Shown here: positions 1 through 7,379 of the stretch, in pieces
How the letters are laid out: every line of letters starts with the position of its first letter
Position numbering within the stretch: the stretch's first letter is position 1
Source of the DNA: Bacteroidales bacterium
GTDB lineage: Bacteria; Bacteroidota; Bacteroidia; Bacteroidales; UBA7960
Direction of reading: 5' to 3'
DNA length: 8,402 nt
NCBI GenBank assembly: GCA_003557965.1
Contig: PWND01000063.1
Coordinates: 1-8,402, forward strand
Translations under genes and position numbers: made by a program
Notes under the pieces: generated by a model
What the model was told of the DNA's origin: nothing
The model's input: the letters and a program-made list of their open reading frames with translations, nothing else
Databases searched by the model: none

Positions 1-1508
1 AGCCGCGCGCGTTACTGCTTGTTCCTCTTAAAGTTAATGAAGAAGTGCATGGCGTTATTGAGATTGCATCATTAAAAGAGTTTCCTGAGTACCAAATTAG
101 TTTTGTTGAAAAGCTTGCTGAAACAATAGCTTCTGTTATCTCAAGTGCGAAGATTAATTTACACACAGCCAAACTTTTAAAAGAGTCGCAGGAAAAGGAG
201 AAAAAACTAAAAGCTGCTGAAGAAGAGATGCGACACAACATGGAGGAGCTAAACATTGCCAAGGAGGAAGCAGCCAAGCAGGGTGAAATGCTCACCAACT
301 TTAAAAATGCTGTAAATCATACACTGGTAAGGGCAGAATACGACACAGATGGTAACTTATTGTATGCCAATACTCGCTTTTTAAATAAACTAGGATACAC
401 AAGCAACAGGGAAGTTGAGGGAAAACATATTTCTATTTTCATAAATGAAAAAGATAAAGAATGGTTTTTTCAGATTTGGAATGAACTGGCTAAAGGAGGA
501 AAACACTTTGAAGGTGACATGAAGCATGTTACGAAGCAAGGACATGACTTCTGGTCAATGGCTACATACACCTGTGTTAGAAATCCTGATGGCACTATTG
601 AAAAAATACTGTTCCTGGGTATTGATATTACGGAGCAAAAGAAACAGAACCTCGACTTTGAGGGGCAAATTGATGCACTAAACCTGTCTAACCTAAAAGC
701 AAGCTTTGCGCCTGAGGGCAGCATTATAGATGCTAACTCAAAGTACCTTGACACTCTGCAACTTACTCCCAAAGACGTAAAAACCAAGACAATATTTGAC
801 CTTATTAAAGAACATAATATTAAGAACTTCCAATCTATTTGGAAAAACATACTTAGCGGAATTCCTTACGAGAGCCAATTGCAATTTAAGGTAAACAACA
901 AAGAAGAAAAATGGCTGCACGGCACATTTACCGCTGTAAAAGACATGTATGGAGATGTTGCTAAAGTAATTTTTCTTGCAACAGATATTACTGAAAGGAA
1001 GCTAATAGAACTTGAAAATCAGAAACAAACAGAACAACTTCGCAAGCAGGAAGACCAGCTTTTAAGCCAGCAGGATCAGATAAAGAAGCAGCATGAAGAG
1101 TTTAAAAAGCAAGCTGAAGAACACATTCAGGATATTGAAAAAGAAAAAGAGCGTAATGAAAAAACGCTTGAAGGAGCCCTGGATGCTATAGTAACTATAA
1201 ATCACAATGAAGAAATAGAGCTTTTCAACAATGCTGCGGAAGAATTATGGAAAATTGACCGGCAGCAGGTATTAGGCAAGCATGTTAGAACAATACTGCC
1301 TCCTCCTTACGACAAGGCCAAAGATGGAGAAGTAATTAAGTTCCTTCAGTCACCTGACAATCATCTTTCAGGCACAAGAACTGAAGTTAAGGTAATAGAT
1401 AATAATGGGGAAGAAGTTCCGGTATTATTAACTTTGTCGGGTGTTAAAGTAGGTGATAAATATACTTATACAGCATTCATACAAAATATTTCCGTTGAAC
1501 TGTTTTAA
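1..1508 (+). CDS. GAF-PAS-PAS-PAS sensor protein, 5'-truncated by the window edge
   Basis: This is the C-terminal part of a cytoplasmic multi-domain sensor. The frame is open to base 3, and the residues before the first possible start (GTG at 45) read as a GAF beta strand (LLLVPLKVNEEVHGVIEIAS), so the true start lies upstream. Counting from that GTG, residues 1-37 finish the GAF domain. Residues 38-85 are a coiled coil with the EEEMRxNMEEL pattern, which I recall from many Bacteroidota GAF/PAS sensors. PAS domains cover about 88-198 (ending GIDITEQK), 205-318 (ending ATDITERK) and 374-485 (ending FIQNISVE). A Gln/Lys/Glu-rich coiled coil at about 319-373 separates the second and third. The protein stops two residues after the last PAS, so no kinase, cyclase or DNA-binding domain follows; any output or membrane domain must lie upstream. 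It converges on the hybrid kinase gene. The ligand or cofactor cannot be told. Confidence 0.9.
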   Translation, partial: PRALLLVPLKVNEEVHGVIEIASLKEFPEYQISFVEKLAETIASVISSAKINLHTAKLLKESQEKEKKLKAAEEEMRHNMEELNIAKEEAAKQGEMLTNFKNAVNHTLVRAEYDTDGNLLYANTRFLNKLGYTSNREVEGKHISIFINEKDKEWFFQIWNELAKGGKHFEGDMKHVTKQGHDFWSMATYTCVRNPDGTIEKILFLGIDITEQKKQNLDFEGQIDALNLSNLKASFAPEGSIIDANSKYLDTLQLTPKDVKTKTIFDLIKEHNIKNFQSIWKNILSGIPYESQLQFKVNNKEEKWLHGTFTAVKDMYGDVAKVIFLATDITERKLIELENQKQTEQLRKQEDQLLSQQDQIKKQHEEFKKQAEEHIQDIEKEKERNEKTLEGALDAIVTINHNEEIELFNNAAEELWKIDRQQVLGKHVRTILPPPYDKAKDGEVIKFLQSPDNHLSGTRTEVKVIDNNGEEVPVLLTLSGVKVGDKYTYTAFIQNISVELF

Positions 1509-1521
1509 TCTTATCTAACAA

Positions 1522-4500
1522 TCACTTATTGTCATTGTCCTCAGATTTATTGTCGTCAGGCTTATTGTTGTCGGGCTTATTTTGCTTTTGAGTTTTTGGA
1601 TCTTTACTGTAATTGATTTTAATATGTTGTTTTAAAGCTTCATATCTCATTGCAAGCTCCGGCATCATTGCTGCTGCTTTTCTATCCTGTCCGGCTTTGA
1701 AGTATCTATCAACCTTACGCGCAGTTTCGTACATTTGAGAAGCACCAATATTTCCGCAGAGCCCTTTTACTGTCATAACCACATGCTTTAAAAAGTGATA
1801 ATCATTCATTTCAATAGCATTAAGCCATTTATTATAAATATCTTCCATATCACTTATAAAAGACTCAAAAATATCAATAAGGTCAAAATCTGAATCTTTA
1901 GTTTGTCGCGAAATAGCTTTTAAAGTATTCGGATTAAGTATAGGCAACTTTTCAACTTCAGTAGTATCAATACTGAGCAACTCTTCCTGCATGCTCTTAT
2001 TTTTGTGTAGTGTTAACCAGTAAGAAATCTTTTTTTCAAGGGTTTCAATTTTTACCGGCTTGGATAATACATCATCCATGCCAATTTTTGTATATTTTAG
2101 TTTATCCTCATCAGTAACATTTGCCGTAAGGCCAATAATTGGCGGAAGGTTCCTGAAATTCTTCTTTATATACTCTGTAGCTTCTACCCCATCCTTTTCA
2201 GGCATATTTACATCCATTAAAATCAAATCATATTTAATCTTTCCAAATATGTCAAATGCATTAACCTGTGATTCTTTGAAAAGCTCTATAGCATGTAAGC
2301 CATCTTTTGCAACGGTGACAGTACATCCAAGTTTTTCAAGCATTAAAGAAACTACCTTCTGATTTACTACTTTATCTTCAACGAGCAAAACAGAACTGCC
2401 TTTAATGTCATTTATATCAATATTTTGAATATATTCATCAAATTTTTCTTCTTGTTCTTTCAGCTCTGAGGTATCCTCTGTCAGCAATGTTCTGAAAGTA
2501 AACCAAAATCTCGAACCGGATTCAGGAATGCTATATACTCCTATTTCTCCTCCCAAAAGATCTGTTAAGTGCTTACATATAGAGAGCCCTAACCCAGAGC
2601 CTGTTGAGTTTTGTACGATATCCGAATTAATTTGAGAAAAGCTCTTAAACAGTTTGGGAATATTTTTTGTTTCAATACCAATGCCCGTGTCAATTACATC
2701 AACTTTAATTATATAGTCGTCTTCTGCAATCTTTTCAAGAATAGACACTTCAATTTTAATAAAGCCTTTATTAGTAAACTTTATGGCATTCGTAACCAGG
2801 TTTGAAACAACTTGCATTAACCTGTTTTCATCTGAAATTATTTCTTTAGGTATATTTCCAGGAATATTACATACATAAGCTAATCCTTTTGCTTTTGCCT
2901 GGGGCTCGAATGTGTTATTTACCTTTTTAAAGAATTTAAATAGTGAAAACTTTCCTGTTGATAACTTCATTTTTCCTGCTTCTATTCGTGAAATATCCAG
3001 TATATCGTTAATAAGGTTCATAATAGAATCAGCAGAGTTCATAATTGTTTTACACATTTGCTCCTGTTCTTCAGGCAAATCAGACTTAAGCAGCAAATCT
3101 GTAAGCCCCACTATGCTGCTTAATGGATTTCTAATCTCATGACTGATATTTGCAAAAAACTGCTGCTTTATATCTGCGGTTTTTCTTGCAAGTTCAATAT
3201 CCTGCCTTAGCTTTTCCGATTGCTTTTGCAGGCTTATATCCTGTATTGTAAGAAATATTGTTTCCGGCTGTCCGTTGTCAGCATATTCAACTTTTCCCAA
3301 AGAGTGAATGTGCTTAAAAATATTGTTTTTATCAATAATCCTGTACTCAATTGAAAACTTATCCCTTTTGTTATTCAGCACATCCTCTTTAAAGCTTTTA
3401 TATCTTTGCCTATCGTCAGGATGAATAAGTTCATTAAGTTTTTCTTCATTAAAGTCATCATCCTGGTGATCTATCCCCAAAATAAAGCTAAACATTTTAT
3501 TATAAAATAACTTAACATCTTGTTCTTCAAATCTTATCTCACACGAGCCAAGCCCTGCTATTTCCTGGGCTTCTTCAAGCCTTTCTCTGCTCGATAATAA
3601 TTCCTGCTGAATTGCTTTCTTTTGAGTAATGTCTTCACTTATCAGCAAAAAGTTATTTAAGACCCCTTGCTCATCTCTAACAGGTGATATTGTAACGCTC
3701 TCCCAGTATGTTTTCTCATCTTTTGTTTGGTTTTCCCACTCTCCTTCCCAAACCTGCCCTTGTATTAAGTGGTCCCAAATTTCCTCTAAAAGTTCTTTAT
3801 TATTTTTAACCGGATTTAAATTTTGAAATTTCCTGCCAATATTATCTTCGTATGAAAATTTTGTAATTTCAATATATTTATTATTTACAAACTCAACATA
3901 TCCCTCTTTATTAAATATAATAACGACATTGGCACTTTGCTCAACTGCAGTAGAAAATTTCCTTAAGGTATTTTCCCATATTACCTTACTTGTAATATCT
4001 CTAATAACAACAGTTATACCCGAAATTTGCTCTTTATGGTCTTTTCTTAAAGATGCTTTTATGTTAAAATAATGCGTGGGTTTTTCTATCGGCAAACCAA
4101 CTTCAAACTCTTGAGGTTCAGATGTTTTTATTAGCTTGTTAAATCCTTTATTTAAAATATCAGCAATCCTTCCCGGGAAAAATTCAAAAAACTTTTTGCC
4201 ATTAAGCTTCTTAAAGTTCAGTACTTCTTTTGTATCATCATGAATTTTTGAATAAACATGTGTAACAACGCCCTCACTATCAAGTGAAATTACTATGTCG
4301 TCAATTGATTCAAGAGTTGTTCGAAATATTTCCTTTGCTTCAAAAAGCTCCTTTTTAGATTTGTGGCGATATGTTGCTATATCAATTGCCGACTTTAATA
4401 TCCTTTCATCAAATGGTTTAAGAAGAAATCCATTTGGCTCAATTTTCATTATCCTGTCAATAGCTTTTTCATCAGAGCCGGAAGTAATAAATACAACAGG

Positions 4501-4731
4501 AGCATCATTTAATTTGATTATTTCTTTTGCTGTTTCAATACCATCTTCATTGTTTTCAAGAATTGCATCTGCAAGTACAAGGGAAGGTAATTCTTTTTGG
4601 GCTATCTCTATAGCTTCTTCTCGTTTTGATGTAATAATGATATTATCATATTTGAGTTTTGCCAACTCCTTTTTGATAAAACCAGAAGTTAAATGGTCAT
4701 CGGAAACGATTAATACATTTTTTGTTTGCAT
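1522..4731 (-). CDS. Hybrid histidine kinase: REC-PAS-PAS-PAS-HisKA-HATPase-REC-HPt-like (HPt lacks its His)
   Basis: Soluble hybrid sensor kinase of 1069 residues with no signal peptide or membrane segment. Residues 1-120 are a receiver (acid pocket Asp11/Asp12, phospho-acceptor Asp55, Thr83, Lys105). Three PAS domains follow at about 133-250, 256-372 and 380-502. HisKA is at 521-587 with the H box NISHEIRNP (His531). The HATPase at about 630-750 has the N box (Asn648), G1 DTGIGI (681-686) and G2 GSGLGL (711-716), so autophosphorylation should work. A second receiver at 778-905 has Glu785/Asp786, Asp840, Thr869 and Lys891. Residues about 935-1040 form an HPt-like helical domain with the KGLCGNIGA signature, but Met986 (codon at 1776-1774) sits where the phospho-His belongs. 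The tail is a short Asn/Lys/Pro/Asp repeat. The ATG at 4731 directly precedes a REC beta strand (NVLIVSDD), and the HPt gene ends 20 bases upstream, which suggests one transcript. The signal sensed and the final target are unknown. Confidence 0.95.
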   Translation of the reverse strand: MQTKNVLIVSDDHLTSGFIKKELAKLKYDNIIITSKREEAIEIAQKELPSLVLADAILENNEDGIETAKEIIKLNDAPVVFITSGSDEKAIDRIMKIEPNGFLLKPFDERILKSAIDIATYRHKSKKELFEAKEIFRTTLESIDDIVISLDSEGVVTHVYSKIHDDTKEVLNFKKLNGKKFFEFFPGRIADILNKGFNKLIKTSEPQEFEVGLPIEKPTHYFNIKASLRKDHKEQISGITVVIRDITSKVIWENTLRKFSTAVEQSANVVIIFNKEGYVEFVNNKYIEITKFSYEDNIGRKFQNLNPVKNNKELLEEIWDHLIQGQVWEGEWENQTKDEKTYWESVTISPVRDEQGVLNNFLLISEDITQKKAIQQELLSSRERLEEAQEIAGLGSCEIRFEEQDVKLFYNKMFSFILGIDHQDDDFNEEKLNELIHPDDRQRYKSFKEDVLNNKRDKFSIEYRIIDKNNIFKHIHSLGKVEYADNGQPETIFLTIQDISLQKQSEKLRQDIELARKTADIKQQFFANISHEIRNPLSSIVGLTDLLLKSDLPEEQEQMCKTIMNSADSIMNLINDILDISRIEAGKMKLSTGKFSLFKFFKKVNNTFEPQAKAKGLAYVCNIPGNIPKEIISDENRLMQVVSNLVTNAIKFTNKGFIKIEVSILEKIAEDDYIIKVDVIDTGIGIETKNIPKLFKSFSQINSDIVQNSTGSGLGLSICKHLTDLLGGEIGVYSIPESGSRFWFTFRTLLTEDTSELKEQEEKFDEYIQNIDINDIKGSSVLLVEDKVVNQKVVSLMLEKLGCTVTVAKDGLHAIELFKESQVNAFDIFGKIKYDLILMDVNMPEKDGVEATEYIKKNFRNLPPIIGLTANVTDEDKLKYTKIGMDDVLSKPVKIETLEKKISYWLTLHKNKSMQEELLSIDTTEVEKLPILNPNTLKAISRQTKDSDFDLIDIFESFISDMEDIYNKWLNAIEMNDYHFLKHVVMTVKGLCGNIGASQMYETARKVDRYFKAGQDRKAAAMMPELAMRYEALKQHIKINYSKDPKTQKQNKPDNNKPDDNKSEDNDNK
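1537..1581 (-). repeat. 15-base tandem repeat coding for NKPDx units in the kinase tail
   Basis: Three imperfect 15-base units encode NKPDN, NKPDD and NKSED (residues 1051-1065) just before the end of the hybrid kinase. Two adjacent copies on the plus strand, 1547-1561 and 1562-1576, differ at two of 15 positions. The segment lies outside the folded HPt-like domain and is most likely a disordered hydrophilic tail. Units of this kind can change in number by replication slippage without shifting the frame. Confidence 0.75.
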
Positions 4732-4751
4732 TTTTCTAACTTACTGTCTTA

Positions 4752-5135
4752 TTAGCTTAAAACTTCATTAGCTTGTTCAACAAACTTTTCATAAAAAGGT
4801 TTTACAAGCTTTAACAATTCGTAAGCCTTATCTGTATTTCCGGTTTTAACGTAATTCTCCATATCTGCTGATAACGCCTTTAACTGAAATGCACCAATTG
4901 TTGCAGAGATTCCACTTAAACCATGAGCTGACCTTTTAAACAATTCAAGGTTTTCAGTTTCTGCTGCCATCATCAACTCATCTATTTGTTCGGATGCCTC
5001 AGGAAAAAAAGATGCAAATAAATCTCTAAGCACTTCAATATCACCTCCTGCATGCTGCTTAAGCATTTCTACAGTTTCATTATCAACTGAAGGTATAGAG
5101 TTATATTTTTCAGTATTTATGTTATTTGAAAGCAT
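4752..5135 (-). CDS. Stand-alone HPt phosphotransfer protein
   Basis: A 127-residue single-domain histidine phosphotransfer protein, a usual size for a free HPt, that would carry phosphoryl groups between receiver domains in the cytoplasm. After a polar leader of about 17 residues it is helical throughout. The active helix carries the motif AHGLSGISATIGA (residues 70-82), with His71 as the predicted phospho-acceptor. The Lys usually found three residues after the His (HxLKG) is replaced by Ser74, codon AGT, while the Gly and the downstream IGA signature are kept. The start is the ATG at 5135. It sits 20 bases upstream of the hybrid kinase on the same strand, so the two are probably co-transcribed and the kinase's second receiver is its likely donor. 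The kinase's own HPt-like domain has lost its His, which makes this protein the best relay partner in the window. Confidence 0.88.
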   Translation of the reverse strand: MLSNNINTEKYNSIPSVDNETVEMLKQHAGGDIEVLRDLFASFFPEASEQIDELMMAAETENLELFKRSAHGLSGISATIGAFQLKALSADMENYVKTGNTDKAYELLKLVKPFYEKFVEQANEVLS

Positions 5136-5386
5136 ATAAAATGTTTTTTATTTATAAAAACTGAAAAATAAAGACTTACAATACTTATAAATTAATTATA
5201 AAATTAAAAAATAATATTAGCCTTTACTTCAGTAATAATACGGTATTTTTATAAAAACTTCGTTTTAAGTTGTTCTCACGCCTTAAGTATTGCCCTACCC
5301 GTTCTTTTTTTAGATAAAGTACAGCAATAGTTCAGCAGAAAGTAACAACAATGTTCAAATATTTTAAAATATAATATTAATAAATC
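5136..5386. other. AT-rich spacer between the helical protein gene and the HPt gene
   Basis: These 251 bases carry no credible gene. The edges are very AT-rich, with a somewhat more GC-containing patch at about 5270-5340. Small dyads are visible: the all-AT palindrome ATATTTTAAAATAT at 5359-5372, about 15 bases past the stop of the helical protein gene; TTACT-TC-AGTAA at 5224-5235, about 90 bases ahead of the HPt start; and TATTGC/GCAATA arms at 5288-5293 and 5324-5329. None has the GC stem plus T run of a strong intrinsic terminator. No exact TAnnTTTG element faces the HPt gene, so whether HPt-kinase has its own promoter here or is read through from upstream cannot be decided by eye. Confidence 0.6.
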
Positions 5387-7126
5387 CTATAATAAGAATT
5401 GTGCAAACACTTCTTTCCCGGGCAGATTACTTTTAAAAATATTTTTTAACTTATTGGTAAACTTTTTCTCAACTTCATTCAGGCTTATATGCTTTGTGTT
5501 TTTTATACTATTGTTGTTGCCATTAATGCAACCCGAACCTATTGTATATATTTTCAAAATGAGTTCTTCGATATGTCTTTCATAATCATTAAAACAATTT
5601 ATTTTGCTTGAAATATTATTACAAAGAATTAAAGTCTCATTGGTAATTCCGGATATTTTATTAGCTAATGTGTCTATACTATTTTTCTTGTTTGAAAAAC
5701 TGCAAAAGATCTGCTCTGTTTTTTCAATTAAATGCTTTAATGTATGACAACTTCTGAATGAGAACTTGTTTAAAACGCTATGTTTATTGAACGTTGCAAT
5801 TTCACGCATTTTGAAATTGAATGTTCTGTTTATCAAGGTTTTTGAATAATGTATCTTTGCGAAAATTTTGAATATTTCTTCAGATTTTCCGGAAATTTTT
5901 TCATCCGGGCTGTTTAAAAAGCTTTCAAGAGTTAATTTGTCTATCACTTTACGTTCGATATTGCTATCCATAATATCAACTTCTTTAAACCAGCTTTTCA
6001 GCTTGTTTGTTGCATTAGTAATTACTTCAATATCACTTTGTATCTCCAGGTAATTATCCCAGTATTTATTAACTAATAAAAAGATATCCAAAAATATCTC
6101 TTTTAACAGTGTGGTTGTATCACTGCTAATTGCCCGATTATTTTGGTTTAACAACTCATTTTCTTTTCTAATCTCTTTTACTCCGTTTTCCAAACTGTTA
6201 AACAAAACACTTGTGCTTTTTATAACTTTACTGGTTCTTTTTTGCGTTAATAACAGCTGCAAGGCTTCTACTTCAAGAATAATTGACATATTTCCAGCAT
6301 ACGCATGGTTGTTATTATTCTTTAAGCTATTACCATTGAGGTGCTTGTCAAGTTCGTTTGATATTTTTTCATGTGTATTAGCCAGGCCATTTAACTTAAT
6401 GCTGTTTTCTTTTATTATAAGAGTTTTTGAGAGAATTTCACTACAATCATTACTGCATTTTTGCGATAATTTTGATACTGCTTTATAGTTGTTAAATTTT
6501 GAATAATGCTGTTCAAAAAGTTTAAGGTAGTCATTTGCTTTATCTAATAACTGCATAATTTGAGGTAAAAAAACTTCATGCATATTTACAAGGCTGTCAT
6601 TAAGCCTTTTTGCATACTGGCTGATATTGTACATGTTTTCCTGAAAAACAGGAATTGTACTTTCGGTTTTCGCCATGTTGCCCAGTAAGCTATTAGTCTC
6701 TTCAACCGAAAAACCTTTAATATTCTTCCCAAAAGATTTATTTGTAAGGTTAATGCTTTCAAAAAGCTCTTTCAATTCAGAGTAATTTCCAATAATTTCT
6801 CCCAGGGGATCTTTCGAATCATCAAAGCATTCTACAATATTACCAATGTTTTCAGAGGTTTGTAGTATTTCGCTTTCATGCTGGGAAAACTTGTTTTGCA
6901 TAGTTTCAATAAAAACCTGTAGCTCTTTGATTTGCTTAATCAGGCCTTTGTTCTCAAAGGTATTGTCGTAAACTTGTTTTGAGTATTCTAATAAAGAGGA
7001 GCAGTCCTCAAACTGTTGTTCCAAGCCGCTGCTTATTGCTGAAAAACAATCATTATAAAAACTTGTAAATTCAGCTAAGCTCTCATTAATATTAGATAGC
7101 GCATGCTTAACCCGGTTTTTTTTCAC
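5387..7126 (-). CDS. Unrecognised 579-residue helical, coiled-coil-rich protein
   Basis: I do not recognise this protein. It is predicted to be almost wholly alpha-helical, with many amphipathic heptad-like stretches (for example residues 60-100, 165-210, 310-380 and 485-528). An Asn-rich, flexible linker at about 261-279 divides it into two similar-sized halves. Helix breaks are likely near 105-111 (KDPLGEI), 157-161 and 405-413. There is no signal peptide, transmembrane helix or known catalytic motif, so it is probably cytoplasmic. It has ten cysteines (27, 42, 100, 224, 228, 460, 475, 502, 511, 533), including a CxxxC pair. The GTG at 7126 is chosen because an in-frame TAA lies at 7141-7139 and the first in-frame ATG is far inside, around residue 76. 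Residues 280-320 faintly recall the hairpin tip of chemoreceptor signalling domains (VEAL followed by a V-I/L-L spacing), but the classical tip motif is absent. It lies 251 bases upstream of the HPt-kinase pair on the same strand, which hints at a signalling role but does not prove one. Confidence 0.8.
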   Translation of the reverse strand: MKKNRVKHALSNINESLAEFTSFYNDCFSAISSGLEQQFEDCSSLLEYSKQVYDNTFENKGLIKQIKELQVFIETMQNKFSQHESEILQTSENIGNIVECFDDSKDPLGEIIGNYSELKELFESINLTNKSFGKNIKGFSVEETNSLLGNMAKTESTIPVFQENMYNISQYAKRLNDSLVNMHEVFLPQIMQLLDKANDYLKLFEQHYSKFNNYKAVSKLSQKCSNDCSEILSKTLIIKENSIKLNGLANTHEKISNELDKHLNGNSLKNNNNHAYAGNMSIILEVEALQLLLTQKRTSKVIKSTSVLFNSLENGVKEIRKENELLNQNNRAISSDTTTLLKEIFLDIFLLVNKYWDNYLEIQSDIEVITNATNKLKSWFKEVDIMDSNIERKVIDKLTLESFLNSPDEKISGKSEEIFKIFAKIHYSKTLINRTFNFKMREIATFNKHSVLNKFSFRSCHTLKHLIEKTEQIFCSFSNKKNSIDTLANKISGITNETLILCNNISSKINCFNDYERHIEELILKIYTIGSGCINGNNNSIKNTKHISLNEVEKKFTNKLKNIFKSNLPGKEVFAQFLL

Positions 7127-7178
7127 TTTTACTTTAGTTTATTAATTGAATTATTGTAATTATTATTATGTTGCTCTA

Positions 7179-7208
7179 TTGTGTTCATTTTGAAAGTATT
7201 TAACTTTG
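7179..7208 (+). promoter_or_regulatory. Possible Bacteroidota-type promoter reading toward mpg
   Basis: TTG at 7179-7181, then 19 bases, then TAACTTTG at 7201-7208 fits the Bacteroidota arrangement of a -33 TTG and a -7 TAnnTTTG. It would start transcription near 7215 and leave a leader of about 200 bases before the glycosylase ATG. In DNA this AT-rich such a match can arise by chance, so this is only a candidate. Confidence 0.35.
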
Positions 7209-7293
7209 AGACAAGTATTTTCAAAAACAACACTAAAACTATTTAATGAAATATTTTTTTAGACAAAACAGCTAAAATGTATATTGCACGACA

Positions 7294-7301
7294 CAAATTT
7301 A
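7294..7301 (-). promoter_or_regulatory. Possible -7 element for the helical protein gene
   Basis: Read on the minus strand this is TAAATTTG, an exact TAnnTTTG match. No clear TTG stands at the expected -33 distance. Transcription would start near 7287 and give a leader of about 160 bases before the GTG at 7126. Confidence is low because half of the promoter is missing. Confidence 0.28.
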
Positions 7302-7347
7302 CATGCCTAAAAATTTAAAAAAAACAGTATTTTTACTTGATAATTCG

Positions 7348-7379
7348 CATTTTTTTTAAGTAATTCACTTAAAAATTGC
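7348..7379. promoter_or_regulatory. Hairpin-forming inverted repeat ahead of mpg
   Basis: A perfect 9-base stem, TTTTTAAGT (7353-7361) and ACTTAAAAA (7367-7375), encloses the 5-base loop AATTC. It can extend past a small internal loop by a GCA/TGC stem (7348-7350 with 7377-7379). No T run follows it on either strand, so it is not a typical terminator. It ends 37 bases before the glycosylase start and could be an operator dyad or a leader RNA structure. Confidence 0.4.

Noticed and set aside
470..920. Minus-strand open frames inside the sensor gene
   Set aside because: They are antisense to clear PAS domains and show no protein family features.
1518..1532. ACAAT-CACTT-ATTGT stem at the convergent gene ends as a bidirectional terminator
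   Set aside because: The stem has only five pairs, one of them G-C, and there is no T run on either strand.
2060..4771. Plus-strand open frames of 64 to 158 codons opposite the hybrid kinase
   Set aside because: They lie antisense to a gene with intact kinase motifs throughout and encode low-complexity Ser/Phe/Ile-rich sequence with no domain features.
5221..5330. Short minus-strand open stretch reading LYLKKERVGQYLRRENN and onward to a TAA near 5225
   Set aside because: It has no start codon after the preceding in-frame stop and only about 35 codons; basic residues alone do not make it a gene remnant.
5359..5372. ATATTTTAAAATAT palindrome as terminator of the helical protein gene
   Set aside because: It is made of A-T pairs only and would form a very weak stem; in DNA this AT-rich it is expected by chance.
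5868..6488. Plus-strand hydrophobic open frames opposite the helical protein gene
   Set aside because: They are the reverse complement of Lys/Asn/Glu-rich helical codons, which read as Phe/Leu/Ile-rich; no independent support as membrane proteins.
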